Shown: positions 15,001-23,706, counted from the first letter of the stretch. The stretch is DNA of 64,000 nt from Phoronis australis (GCA_002633005.1 NMRA01000171.1:250776-314775); one strand, 5' to 3'. Program-made: numbers and translations. The notes: generated by a model not told the origin, from the letters alone.

Positions 15001-18000
15001 AATGTAAATCACAAGAAGGAATGAAAATACAAAAGAGCCAGCCAGTCATCTGCAGAACGTACCTCACTTCATCACTTTATTGAGACGTCCACACATTATA
15101 CACAGCTCTGTCACACTAAACCAGTTCTCAGAATGTCCGAGCCTATCCTCAAATTTTGAATAAATGGGCAACATTGACCAAAAACATACATTGAAAATGA
15201 CACTGTTGATGGGATTCTGTTCCTACTTAGTTTTAGTCAACATTCTTGAAAACATATGGAGAACTACCTTCAGGTGTGACAGAACCTATTGACAGCTCTG
15301 GAGAGACTCCTATGCAGGGTTTATTGGCAAACTGACCCAAAGAAGTTTTTTTCCAAAATTAACCCCTAGTCCAAGCTGGTTTCAAGATGCCACAGCAAAT
15401 CTTTTATCGAAATTACAAGTTGTATTTGATAAATGGCTGCACATTACACCACGCCAACACAATATCAATACCCTTGACATGAGTATTTGCTCACCCTTTT
15501 AGGAAAATCATGTTGTACAGTAAAATCTCAGTAATTTCGGACAAAAACAATTGCAGCTGTACTTTTAATCATTTTTCAAGGACAGCTAACATAGTAGTGA
15601 ATGCCTGCAATTTTTCAAAAAGCTTTGTTTGATGTTAGCAGTGGAACAAAAGTTGAAATGCAGACGAAGGTGTGTCGAGAATGCTGCGGTGTGATTGGTT
15701 AGTTAAGCCATCAGTCAAAATCCTGGTGGTAGGTCAATTCCGAGTACACTAAGCTAACAGCCAGTCAAACTGAATCACAAAACAAGCTGGGTGTAATTCC
15801 TAGTGACAAGGCGATTATAACATTAGTCACAGTATTGACTAAACTTAAACAGCACAAAATCAAAAGAAGTAGGTGGAACTGCCTATTAAATATAATGTGA
15901 AAATAATATTGACTGACTTACTACACCATAAAATAACAAAAGAAGCTGGGTGTTAATCCCATTGATGACGAGACAAAAACATTAGTCACAGAATTGACTG
16001 ACTTACTACAGCATAAAATCCCGACAGCACATGCGGCGTCACAGAATGGTGATCTTTCAGTCTGTCACAATAAAAAGACACCAAGACTTGAACTGAAAAG
16101 GAAAATCCATAACATCTTAGACTGTTAGATAACTTAAGAGCATATTGCATTACTTGAGTATGTGTAAATGATCCAGCAGCATGTATTGCCTTGTTTTGAT
16201 TTTGCAACGGCCAGATGACATTATTAATATAATCAAAATTCTGGTGTTTTCACGATGACTGTATTGCAAATGGTGTGCTTCTAAGGGTGTTTTAGTACCA
16301 TAAAAATAGGCATTAGATGGTGCAGAATACATCTAACTCATCCAAAATTGGAAAGGTGTCATTGTCTTTCTAATACTAAACTATTTGCACCTTTCATGAA
16401 AATCTGCCAAGGCCTCCAAAGACACAGAGGCATACGTAAAAACTAAAATTGCCATTAGGGACACAGCGGTAGTCATAGTAATTCAAAATATTGTGGGCAG
16501 AAGTTGTCACACTTACAGGAAAACATCAGCAAAAGTTCATAAAGATCCTGCAGTAATCAGGAGTTACAGCAAAAATACAAAATCATCACTAGAGGTCGCC
16601 ACGGTTGTCAGTCCTGTCCGAAAATCAACATCAGCCATGGGCTTTTCACTAGGAACACAACAGCTAAGTTTCGTAATGATACTTCAAGCAGTTTGGCGGA
16701 TAAGAGGTGGATGCCAAAAACGGACACAAAAAATTAAAAATGGCCACTAAGAGTCCACAATACGTCAAATTCATCCAAAAATGGAAAGGCATCTGTTCCA
16801 TTTTTGGATGAAATTGACATATTCTGGACTCTTAGTGGCCATTTTTAATTTTTTGTTTGTGTTTGGATGAGTTAGATGTATTCTGCACCATCTAATGCCT
16901 ATTTTTATGGTACTAAAACACCCTTAGAAGCACACTAGGGGGTACAGCTATGGTTGAATTGGTCTGAAATTTGTCGTCATCTCCAAACAAACACAGCTGC
17001 CAAATTTCACAAAGATTATCCAATGGATTAAGGAGATACAGCCATGAACGAAAAAGTTGCACAAAGGACACCAGAGTATTGGAACCCATGCAAAAATAAA
17101 TGTCACCAGCAGTCTTGTCATCAGGAACACATCTGCCAATTTCCACAATGAGTCTTTGAGTAGTTTGGCGGATACAGGGGCAGACACTCAAAATTTTTAA
17201 AATGGCCACCAAGTGGCACAGAATACAGATCTGTCCAAAAATTGGAAGGTATCCTCTCCTTAATAGAAACGTATTTGCCAAATTTCATGAAAATCCATCA
17301 AGGAACTTTAAAGATACAGAGGCAATCGTAAAAAAATAAAATTGCCACAAGGGGGCAGAACTGAAGTTGGATCGGTCCAAACCTCGTCATAGCTTGTCGT
17401 CAGTTTCATCTGCCAAGTCTCCAGAGCCTGCAAGGCATTTAGGAGATACAGCAGTGGACGTCAGACGCCCGAACAGAGATGACTGTAATATGCACCCACA
17501 CATAAATATGTGGGCATGAAAATGAAAGCATAAATTTCACTTATCAGTCATATTATGTCCTAATTAGTGAGATTTTGCTGTAGGCAGAGAAAACGTAATG
17601 AAGTACAAAGCTAGGATGACTCCAGAAGATATGTATATGCCGCTGTTGATTTGAAATTATGTTTCATCAAATCCAACACCAGATGCAATTAAGGCTAAAC
17701 CCCGGGAGTGTGAAACTTTCAGTCTAGACAAGTGGTGGCTCCAGTTGGCACTGGGGGATTTCATCTATGACAGTGATGTCATTTCCAAATGCATTTTGGG
17801 ACGGTTGTCTGCTGGTAAACATCGGATGACATAACAGATAACCTGTGGACGTGCAACCCGACTTGAAATCAGCGATTCAGGTGGTAGGTTTAACTTCCGA
17901 GTGATCACATGGCGCATGTCTTGAGAATCTTTTGCACAAAAGATCTACCAATTATGTACATATTTGATGCTTTTGTAGCTCGCTTTCAATCTTTTGTCTC

Positions 18001-21000
18001 ATTCCAGGCTCTCTTTCATGAAAAGTAACTTTTAAGTCACCAATATGTTCACATAACTATTTCTGAAAAATATTATGCTATATGTAAACCTCACCTGAGC
18101 CAAAGCACAGTCTCTGAAACTATACACATAGCTGCAAGTTACTGACATAATTTCTATACATTATTTTTACACGGTGAAGCACTACAACTACTTTGCCAAA
18201 CTTTTATTCAGCAATTGTGAAGTAGGAGTGTTACACCAAATTTCTATCTCAAGTCTCGGGTCATTTCCAACAGACTCCATACTGAAGTTATATGTTAAAC
18301 AGCTTTCAGCTATGTATTAAAAGCATAAAGACCTCAGTCTCTCCTATCCTGAAACAACTGAGGTCAATTAAAGACAAGAATGCTGTGACATGACATACAC
18401 CATGTAGACTATTCAGTACGTTACCTTCTTTTTCTGTCAAATGATCAGCAGGTAGCCTGGCTAGTACATCTGATAGCAGCTTGGTTGCACTAGACCTGGT
18501 GTTGGGTTCAGTACTCGTCAAGTAGGGGCTGGAATGGGGCAAGGCATTAAACACTTTCATAGCACATCACACGGACAGAACAGATGATTGAAACGGCAGA
18601 CTTTCACAACACAGTAATTATCAAAAAGAGTTAAAAATTTTTGACATCATTTGGCCGATAACAAAAAGCAAAACAATTAAAAATTGACAAAAAATCATTT
18701 GAAAATTAGAAATTTCTTACAAAAAATTTCATTGATTCCCAATAACAGGCAATTTTGTCAACTTTTTTTAAAAATCATTGTAATATGTAGCAGCATCAAC
18801 TGGTAATTGGTTATTGTCCATGACTCGTGTTGACACCTGTGGGCATAAAAACGTACTTCGACCTCATGGTGAGTGACACAGCAGAACACTTTTGATTGTT
18901 AGAAAAGAATTGTTTAGGATGCACAAGAGTGTACTTTAGGCATAGAGCCAAAAACGCAGTTGCTGCATCGTCAGTCAAAGGGTATTGTTGAGAGCCACTA
19001 GCCACATGTCATTAATTACCATACGAATGTTCTGCATCTGTCAAATTGCACTGATTTATTTACTGTAAAACCTCATCAATTTAGGACACAATACAGTGGA
19101 CAGGTGAAATTTCATTTTCTCATAAATCATATGTAGAACCAAAATGATGCTTTGATATATTCAAGTTCTGTACGATACCTACCAACAGGCAATAATCAAA
19201 ACAAGTAAAAATTAGTAGACATTCACATCAATGTTAGAAGCTCTTGAAAAATGAAAACAGTGCTATCTTGACATTTCTTTTTATCTAAAATTAGTGAGAT
19301 TTTACCCTGGTGTTCAAAATAAATAACAAAGCCCAGTTGCATACAGTAAACAGCATGTGTCAGGTGCCTCACTTGACGTGCCATGCCATAACTTTCTGAG
19401 TGACAGTCCAACTGTGTATACATAGGCCGGCTTTATTACAGTTACTTTCACAGATTCCACAAATGATGTGGATGTTATTTTAATTCGTGTTTAACTTTGT
19501 CTTCAAAACATTGTTTCTGCCTACATCTGCACTACTCGTAATTGCTATACATAAATTAGGTTGTGTCAACATCCCGTTAACTAAATTTACCAGCATGCTG
19601 TTTTGAGTATGAAGAATGAAATACTGCAACATGATATTCATTGCGCAGAGATTTATCTCATCAATGTAAGAAGTAAACTTTGCGATATCATACCCAAGTT
19701 CTTCTACCAACTGCAACAGATTCAACTTTTCTTCTAAAATATCTGAAATTAAAGAACAAAGCAACTAGTATGCGACATAGTATTGAGTATCAATATTAAA
19801 AACAGTCATCAGTTGTATTCCAAACCAAATGCAATTAAATAAAGTTGCTGTAAACCATATTATGATGTCAACCATTGTTTTAATTCATTTGTGGTGGAAC
19901 CATTTGTTCTGTTGATTTTTTAATATATTGAGTTAGCATTCCTAACTGCACAACATAAAATCATGGACAGAATGGAGTTGGCTGATTATTTCATTCACTT
20001 TTACTAATTTCTTAAATGCTTGCAGATCAGCAGCACTATGTGTGATCACATCATGCCAGGTCAAACTGCCACGACCACAAATTACTGTCAAGAGCCGCTC
20101 TCTTTACTCTGCCTCTGTTTTAGTTGATGTAAGCATTCTGGTGATGTTGTGAGCAGCCTGATAAACATGCAAATTAGTTAAGGTAAATAGAGCAGGTCGG
20201 CCAAGACACTTTGCTGTGAATGTTGCCAATTGAATCAGGAAAATTTGGACGTATTAATGCTATTGATTGGTGTTGATATCAACAAATGTATTATAAGTAC
20301 AGTGTTCTCCACAATACCAATTCCAAACTCGACGCAAATTTCTAGAGTTCAATATCAGTAGTCAACACCGTCTTTTCTCTAGTCTATAGCCTTAACATCT
20401 CCACGGGAGGTACTTATAATTAAATGTTTCAAAAAATGTACACCGAACTAGTCAGGTGTGACATACTTCTTGACACTTTGTAGGGCCTACACGTGAAAAC
20501 CGCGAATCGTTCGAAGTGCCCATTCAGCTGACGATTGTCTCACGAATAAAAAACTTGTTAATAGCACGTGGCCAGGAAGCGCGCTATATACCTGTCACTT
20601 GTAATCGCAGACATTACTGTTTGGGAACTATCTATGAAACTACGGGTAGCATATCGGCAAGAAATAAACATTGGCACTAATTTCAAAAGTTTCTAACAAC
20701 GTAAAAACTGTAGCGTTATTTTTAAGAGGGATTGCTTTATTAATCACTTGTTTACTGTATTCATAATTGGTGTTTTTAAAGTAAAATACCTGATAAAATG
20801 CTCCACTGATAGTGGACACCTCCGCCCCTGAATCTCGCGGAAAATAACTCGGACTATCACACATCCAGTTACCCGGCGACTCAATGTCATTCAGGCTTTA
20901 TAGGCCCAACCGAGACAATTCTCGCACGCTTTAACAGCTAGATGTGATAAGCAAGTGCTAAATAAAATGCATTCTCATGATACTGCTTGTGTTATTTCTT

Positions 21001-22034
21001 TAATAACAATGCACACCTAAATCGTTAGGCCTACATTGCGTTTACTCCGGCAAATGAACGCTGATGACATGCATGTGCTTGCACACTCACACACGCAGAC
21101 GATCTTCAAAACAAAAGTCACGTGACTATGACATGTGTGTTCTTCCAGAGATTTTTCTCATGTTGCAGATTTGAACCTATATTGTTCTTAATACCGACTC
21201 CACAGGAACTTAAAATCTTAGGAAAGCTATTTGGAAAACCTTAGTAAGGATTTCAGGCAATTTGTTGAGTCAGCGGCGCATTAGTGGGATTTCAGGACAA
21301 TTTTCTGTAAAGCGATCATAACTTAACAATGAAATTTGAAAGCAATGCGCCACCGTTTTGTAGAAAGTCTGTCATAAGCTACAGATACATCACGTAGCGT
21401 AAATTCGATGAATCCTAGCTTCCGATTTCACCCGGTTTAGAGACCGGGTTTCAACCTCCTTGGGTAACAATCAATAAGCGCCTCACCCCTGAAACGAATT
21501 TTACTAAGCGCCCGCGTCGCCTTATTACGGCGAATACGGTACTGTCAACTGCCTCTTAATGAAGTGAAGAATGTTTACTGTTGGTAAAATCAGGATCTGA
21601 TTAGATGCTGAGCTGAATTACCTAGCCAGGCAAAGTTTTAAACCTGGCGAAGCAATTTTTAAACTTTCCTCAAACTCGACGCGCTTTCCTCAAACTTAAC
21701 GCGGCAAAATCCAAACTCGTTACAGCGTCGAGTCAAAACAGGTTGTGGAGAACACTGAAGTATATCGTCGAAGCGGCTGATTCAAGGTGTTTGGCTGTGT
21801 GCCGTGCCGTGGACGTGGTCCGCCGTCCGGTGCAGTTGAACTGAGTGAAGTGGTCAGTTACCCGCAATCAATTCTGCGAATTAGTTACACCTGTCGAATA
21901 ACAGAACCGATACACAACGACTGGCTGGCTCTAAAAACAAGAAAATACGAACCTGTTGCAACATAAACAATTTCGTTTTCTTGTTTACCCTTCACATAGT
22001 TTTCAACAGCACTTTTCCAAACGGAGGACGACAT
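1..22034 (-). CDS. MMS19: MMS19 homologue, 21 exons, C-terminus cut by window edge
   Basis: MMS19 is the large HEAT-repeat subunit of the cytosolic iron-sulfur targeting complex (with CIAO1 and CIAO2B) that delivers Fe-S clusters to DNA repair and replication enzymes such as XPD. Exons in transcript order: 21953-22034, 19694-19742, 18425-18528, 16007-16092, 14828-14972, 13682-13807, 12909-12970, 11937-12098, 11394-11592, 9824-9978, 9328-9403, 8454-8661, 7559-7656, 6906-7046, 5715-5985, 4595-4694, 3462-3533, 3014-3140, 1340-1500, 538-807, 1-87. These total 2781 nt (927 codons), every junction keeps frame and uses GT-AG. Human MMS19 is about 1030 residues, so roughly 75-100 residues are missing at the left edge. 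Hallmark matches, recalled from the human protein, include RLKDHH, GYIQVMDGERDPRNLL, EELFEV.SCYFP.DF, LTKALVL and RQRFF. It is divergently paired with a UBTD-type gene, as in human. Confidence 0.95.
538..807 (-). CDS. MMS19: MMS19 exon 20
   Basis: The acceptor is CTACTTTTCAG and the donor CCACCG/GTGAGT. It encodes 90 residues including ASIRLLYRQRFFLEALPRLI and RFIPKQVLLSELPP, nearly collinear with human VRIMFRQRFFTDNVPALV and RLPKPVLLPELP. Both ends are phase 0. Confidence 0.95.
1340..1500 (-). CDS. MMS19: MMS19 exon 19
   Basis: The acceptor is TTTTCACCAATAG and the donor GATAAG/GTATTG. It encodes SEVQTFLEDTTCVLRQSI and LWFWLTKALVLQGHSLM, matching human LDEFLQLAVDKVEAGL and LLLWVTKALVLRYHPLS. 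Confidence 0.93.
3014..3140 (-). CDS. MMS19: MMS19 exon 18
   Basis: The acceptor is CTCTTGTAG and the donor AGTAGTT/GTAAGT. It encodes VKVLRLGEYLQKLSPLAKQC and FIEATKCIAGIVNKYC, corresponding to human PQLNQLMRELLELSCC and STAAAKCFAGLLNKHP. The exon leaves phase 1 and exon 19 completes a Cys codon. Confidence 0.9.
3462..3533 (-). CDS. MMS19: MMS19 exon 17
   Basis: A 72-nt exon with acceptor GTTTCAG and donor AAGGAG/GTAGGT. It encodes STQLVTVLMAVLCSLKKE, matching human GQRRLIALLMAFVCSLPRN. Both ends are phase 0. Confidence 0.87.
4595..4694 (-). CDS. MMS19: MMS19 exon 16
   Basis: The acceptor is CTCTCTCCACAG and the donor TTAAAT/GTAGGT. It encodes QQSSNVLHIMDSVFLDND and a Ser-rich tail, aligned to human AAQSVTHIVPLFLDGNVSFL. 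Phase 2 on entry and phase 0 on exit fit both neighbours. A degraded second copy of the middle of this exon lies at about 4520-4580. Confidence 0.85.
5715..5985 (-). CDS. MMS19: MMS19 exon 15 (5' boundary uncertain)
   Basis: The 271-nt exon encodes VLNYDKLVYSYLDTTS, then SSTLSASAVIGQAVLTSP, ending CRCNQ with donor CAGCA/GTGAGT. The acceptor that keeps frame with exon 14 is GATAG at 5986-5987, which lacks a close pyrimidine tract. A better-looking acceptor (TCTTCAG, exon start 5998) lies 13 nt upstream but gives a stop in the frame required by exon 14. A micro-exon between the two is possible. Confidence 0.82.
6108..6180 (+). repeat. tRNA-derived SINE head (fragment)
   Basis: GAGGCAGTGTGGCCTAGTGGTATGCG resembles the A-box region of tRNA-derived SINEs. 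The B box (GGTTCGAATCC) is poorly matched in GAAGGTCACGGGGC. Intron of MMS19. Confidence 0.35.
6289..6453 (+). repeat. 21-bp palindromic minisatellite, about eight copies
   Basis: The unit is TGGTACCACATGTACCAGATC with a variant ending CACATC. GGTACCACATGTACC is itself nearly self-complementary, so all six frames stay open (YHMYQIW, VPHVPDL and others). It lies in MMS19 intron 14. Confidence 0.95.
6555..6710 (+). repeat. Dispersed repeat pair, copy A
   Basis: Shares CAGAATGG-TTAGC-ACC, CTTTCCTTT, ATGAATT-(G/A)GCTTC and CATGACAG-GAATTC-GGTCATTTT with 12240-12400 in the same orientation. Both lie in MMS19 introns. Confidence 0.6.
6906..7046 (-). CDS. MMS19: MMS19 exon 14
   Basis: The acceptor is GTTCTGTAG and the donor TTCAG/GTAAGA. 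It encodes VLHLLAALSLHDDIVRVVVP and LYLDIMSS, corresponding to human HLCCLQALSAVSTHPSIVKETLPLLLQHL. Both ends are phase 1. Confidence 0.9.
7155..7320. repeat. Fold-back element in MMS19 intron 13
   Basis: Left arm 7157-7222 and right arm 7256-7320 are inverted copies (ACTTTTTCAACGAATCGATT versus the complement of TAATCATTCTTTGAAAAAGT). The loop is short and also partly self-complementary. It looks like a small fold-back MITE without internal genes. Confidence 0.75.
7559..7656 (-). CDS. MMS19: MMS19 exon 13
   Basis: The acceptor is ATTATTAG and the donor ACACAG/GTAATG read as ACA-G. It encodes HEAAATLSYVSTSR and VVHHIVPQLLSRLNT, the counterpart of human VAALEASGTLAALYPVAFSSHLVPKLAEEL. Confidence 0.9.
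8454..8661 (-). CDS. MMS19: MMS19 exon 12
   Basis: The acceptor is ATTTTTTAG and the donor GTGAG/GTGGGT. It encodes a HEAT repeat with APLRTLAVTGLAGLISTPRL and SLLQRALTDEDSNVR, aligning with human TQLQLVGIRTLTVLGAQPDL and LSFLKEDSQSCR. It leaves phase 2, splitting the final Arg codon. Confidence 0.9.
9328..9403 (-). CDS. MMS19: MMS19 exon 11
   Basis: The acceptor is TCTTTTCTAG and the donor GATG/GTGAGT. It encodes ALPQKIFLEVMLELIKISKD, the counterpart of human RRTILEMLLGFLKLQQKW. This exon is too short for simple open-frame detection and was found by splice signals plus homology. Confidence 0.87.
9824..9978 (-). CDS. MMS19: MMS19 exon 10
   Basis: The acceptor is TTTATATCAG and the donor ACACAG/GTGATG. 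It contains AVPLLMEQLQART, matching human NVLPLLLEQFHKH. The exon enters in phase 1 and ends in phase 0. Confidence 0.9.
10280..11340. repeat. Diverged local duplication in MMS19 intron 9
   Basis: AAAATAGAATTACACTTGTC then AGCCATATTGTGTGCCGTAAGTG (about 10370-10415) corresponds to AAAATAGAACTTCACTTGCT then GGCCATTTTGTGCGCTAAATAAG (about 11281-11325). No coding content between. Confidence 0.45.
11394..11592 (-). CDS. MMS19: MMS19 exon 9
   Basis: The acceptor is TTTTCCAG and the donor AAGG/GTACGT. It encodes ACAFSTYGMKCVLEFSRSVF and later EGLTCAALKALTSLVKLL, corresponding to human NACCAVYGQKELKDFLPSLW and EGLAALHSLTACL. A plus-strand open frame over it is only its antisense shadow. Confidence 0.93.
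11937..12098 (-). CDS. MMS19: MMS19 exon 8
   Basis: The acceptor is CTGCTCTAG and the donor TTGTTG/GTGAGC. It encodes a 54-residue segment including ISKEELVLALRDTL and LFAEFALPLIMEKLSSDV, matching human REDLILSLRAVL and RFAEFLLPLLIEKVDSEV. Both ends are phase 0. Confidence 0.94.
12240..12400 (+). repeat. Dispersed repeat pair, copy B
   Basis: Diverged partner of 6555-6710 (CAGAATGGTTTAGCCACC, CATGACAGAGAATTCTGGGTC). Non-coding. Confidence 0.6.
12909..12970 (-). CDS. MMS19: MMS19 exon 7
   Basis: The acceptor is GTTTGCAG and the donor AATCCT/GTAAGT. It encodes MFAEELFEVNSCYFPVDFNP, matching human FVEELFEVTSCYFPIDFTP. The 62-nt exon enters in phase 1 and leaves in phase 0. Confidence 0.95.
13682..13807 (-). 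CDS. MMS19: MMS19 exon 6
   Basis: The acceptor is TTTGTTGCAG and the donor CCCATAA/GTGAGT. It encodes ELQSMGSDFVYGYIQVMDGE then RDPRNLLIAFHCV. This is the signature block of MMS19 (human FGFIQVMDGEKDPRNLLVAF). Confidence 0.96.
14828..14972 (-). CDS. MMS19: MMS19 exon 5
   Basis: The acceptor is GATACTGCAG and the donor ACAG/GTGAGT. It encodes LPPGCAVRVVKEIFKEVQ followed by VQSLNQYDRRSVYNLL. Human MMS19 has LPPGLAVSVLKAIFQEVHVQSLPQVDRHTVYNII, one of the most conserved parts of the N-terminal domain. Confidence 0.95.
16007..16092 (-). CDS. MMS19: MMS19 exon 4
   Basis: The acceptor is CCTTTTCAG and the donor GCTGTA/GTAAGT. It contains VSFYCDRLKDHHSVTPHVL, nearly identical in pattern to human ILFYENRLKDHHLVIPSVL. 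The exon ends in phase 0. Its 3' end is partly repeated in the following intron (see findings). Confidence 0.93.
16250..17515 (-). repeat. Dispersed CCTAGTGGC repeat, minus-strand block in MMS19 intron 3
   Basis: The end motif TGCACCCACACATAAATATG appears at about 17491, marking the family's left end on the minus strand. Interior phrases GCCACCAAGTGGCACAG and GCAAATTTC-type words follow. Part of the block (16727-16857) is folded back on itself, and outer arms 16262-16345 and 16866-16940 are also inverted copies. Confidence 0.65.
18425..18528 (-). CDS. MMS19: MMS19 exon 3
   Basis: The acceptor is CCATTCCAG and the donor GAAG/GTAACG. It encodes a stretch beginning GPYLTSTEPNTRSSATKLL, the counterpart of human ENPEPRTRARGIQLL, the first HEAT-like helices of the N-terminal domain. 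The exon leaves phase 1. Confidence 0.9.
19694..19742 (-). CDS. MMS19: MMS19 exon 2
   Basis: A short 49-nt exon after acceptor TTTAATTTCAG, with donor CTTGG/GTATGA. It encodes DILEEKLNLLQLVEELG, matching human DVKSGNYTVLQVVEALG. It leaves phase 2. Intron 1 before it is 2.2 kb long. Confidence 0.88.
19743..21952 (-). other. MMS19 intron 1, no other feature supported
   Basis: A 2.2-kb intron with no coding exon, tandem repeat or RNA gene that I can support. A minus frame at 20640-20864 has no recognisable homology and is likely chance. Confidence 0.5.
21953..22034 (-). CDS. MMS19: MMS19 exon 1 (start codon)
   Basis: The ATG is at 22034-22032. The 27 codons read MSSSVWKSAVENYVKGK..., aligning with the human start region (LWGLVQDFVVGQQ). 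The donor is CAACAG/GTTCGT and the exon leaves phase 1. This start is chosen because the next exon completes a GAT (Asp) codon in frame and no longer upstream reading is needed. Confidence 0.85.
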
Positions 22035-22300
22035 TTTGTTTCATAACGAGCATGAGGTTATAAATAACATTACAAATTTCAAAAGTCTCTATTGGGATAC
22101 AAATTACAAAACAAAAATTAAAACAAGGTTTTAATAACAAAAAAAGTAAAAGATTGACTTTTTGGTTATTTGTTTTCGCAAATATTTGGGAGAGTATTTT
22201 TACAACTGCACATGCGCAATCGCGTTGGAAAGAGGAACAAAACAAACAGGGGTAAATAGTTTGCACCCCTTGTGTTGTTCATCGTCTCCCCAGGGAAAAA
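22035..22300. promoter_or_regulatory. Shared MMS19/UBTD bidirectional promoter
   Basis: These 266 bases separate the two divergent start codons. A CATGCGCAATCGCG stretch near 22211-22224 resembles an NRF-1 site (GCGCATGC core), a factor common at bidirectional CpG promoters of housekeeping genes. No TATA box is placed convincingly for either gene. The call rests mainly on geometry; the NRF-1 match is partial. Confidence 0.5.
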
Positions 22301-22376
22301 ATGGGGGGCTGTGTCGGTACTAATCGGGATGGAGGACGTTCTGACCCTTCGGCCTCTTCTGGGAATGGACGAACAG
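22301..22376 (+). CDS. UBTD1/UBTD2-type gene, first exon only
   Basis: The ATG sits in a purine-rich context (GGGAAAAAATGG) and the exon ends at donor ACAG/GTATTT in phase 1. It encodes MGGCVGTNRDGGRSDPSASS and a short tail. The MGGCVG start is that of UBTD2 (MGGCVGAQ...) and close to UBTD1 (MGNCVG), where Gly2 and Cys4 are candidate myristoylation and palmitoylation sites. UBTD proteins bind ubiquitin-conjugating enzymes and carry a C-terminal ubiquitin-like fold. Human UBTD1 is the head-to-head neighbour of MMS19, which strongly raises confidence. I searched for the conserved second-exon block (KWKSDYPMTDGQL in vertebrates) and did not see it, so either intron 1 leaves the window or the assembly is broken at 22957. 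Confidence 0.65.
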
Positions 22377-22647
22377 GTATTTTAATGTGTTTCTTAGCAC
22401 TCATATTTGTGTAAAATGGGTGGTAGCTAATCGCCTGACTGAATCTAGGCAACACATAACCATAGGCTGGTTAGGCAGGTTAGGGGCTACAATATGTCAC
22501 ATCGCTTTCTGTACTAATTTCGTCTTGTGTGTTTTAAACAGGTGTTAGTAGATATCCACTCACCATTTAAGAGTTTTCACAAAAAATACACTGTACACTT
22601 AAGTATCAGTCCACGGATCCACCGACCACTGTATATAGTCCGGTTAC

Positions 22648-22681
22648 CTATTGTCGTCAGGCTCCAAAGGTCGTCCGCCAT
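22648..22681 (-). CDS. Candidate first coding exon in repeat, copy 1
   Basis: Reads AAGATGGCGG at the start, a YY1-like initiator and strong Kozak context, followed by 11 codons (MADDLWSLTTI) and donor AATAG/GTAACC. The product is unknown and no following exon was recognised. It sits inside the left palindrome arm and points back towards the UBTD exon. It could be a genuine duplicated 5' exon or a repeat-derived promoter. Confidence 0.4.
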
Positions 22682-23655
22682 CTTGTTTCGCGTGCAGCGC
22701 AACCACGCGGGACTTAGCGTTCCAATTTGGAGTGCTCGTGTGCACGTTAGGTACTAACTTATCGGAAGAGACACGTATCAAAGTAATGAGACAAAAATCG
22801 GTGAGTTTACCGATTGTTTTTTAAAACCACTTAAAAATCAGTAGATTTTACTAATACACTTTTTTGTGCGTTTTCAGAAGATGTTTTCGAATTTAAATTT
22901 TCTTCCGACGGGACACAAAACATGATCCAGGGTTTGTTTATGCAATGTATCTGTTTNNNNNNNNNNNNNNNNNNNNNNNNNNNNNNNNNNNNNNNNNNNN
23001 NNNNNNNNNNNNNNNNNNNNNNNNNNNNNNNNNNNNNNNNNNNNNNNNNNNNNNNNNNNNNNNNNNNNNNNNNNNNNNNNNNNNNNNNNNNNNNNNNNNN
23101 NNNNNNNNNNNNNNNNNNNNNNNNNNNNNNNNNNNNNNNNNNNNNNNNNNNNNNNNNNNNNNNNNNNNNNNNNNNNNNNNNNNNNNNNNNNNNNNNNNNN
23201 NNNNNNNNNNNNNNNNNNNNNNNNNNNNNNNNNNNNNNNNNNNNNNNNNNNNNNNNNNNNNNNNNNNNNNNNNNNNNNNNNNNNNNNNNNNNNNNNNNNN
23301 NNNNNNNNNNNNNNNNNNNNNNNNNNNNNNNNNNNNNNNNNNNNNNNNNNNNNNNNNNNNNTCCTACTAGTGCCTGGGACAAACAGATACATTGCATAAA
23401 CAAACCCTGGATCATGTTTTGTGTCCCGTCGGAAGAAAATTTAAATTCGAAAACATCTTCTGAAAACGCACAAAAAAGTGTATTAGTAAAATCTACTGAT
23501 TTTTAAGTGGTTTTAAAAAACAATCGGTAAACTCACCGATTTTTGTCTCATTACTTTGATACGTGTCTCTTCCGATAAGTTAGTACCTAACGTGCACACG
23601 AGCACTCCAAATTGGAACGCTAAGTCCCGCGTGGTTGCGCTGCACGCGAAACAAG

Positions 23656-23689
23656 ATGGCGGACGACCTTTGGAGCCTGACGACAATAG
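23656..23689 (+). CDS. Candidate first coding exon in repeat, copy 2
   Basis: The same 34-bp ATG-to-donor unit as at 22648-22681, in the right palindrome arm and reading away from the gap. After the donor the sequence runs into repeat-like DNA (AAGTTTGGTGGTTTAGGAG), and no acceptor exon was identified. An unspliced frame continues to 23850 but looks non-coding. Confidence 0.4.
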
Positions 23690-23706
23690 GTAACCGGACT
23701 ATACAG

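Larger units (their letters stand above)
22630..23706. repeat. Large palindrome around a 405-N gap
   Basis: The left arm (about 22630-22956) and right arm (about 23380-23706) are near-perfect reverse complements. Bases 22957-23361 are N. The right arm carries 18 more bases next to the gap (from TCCTACTAGTGCCTGGG), which also occur in a third copy at 27220-27562. The structure may be a real inverted duplication or an assembly artefact caused by joining two copies of a repeat in opposite orientation. Confidence 0.85.

Noticed and set aside
22831-23506. Four frames of 141-194 codons across the gap
   Set aside because: They consist mostly of N and are artefacts of translating the gap.
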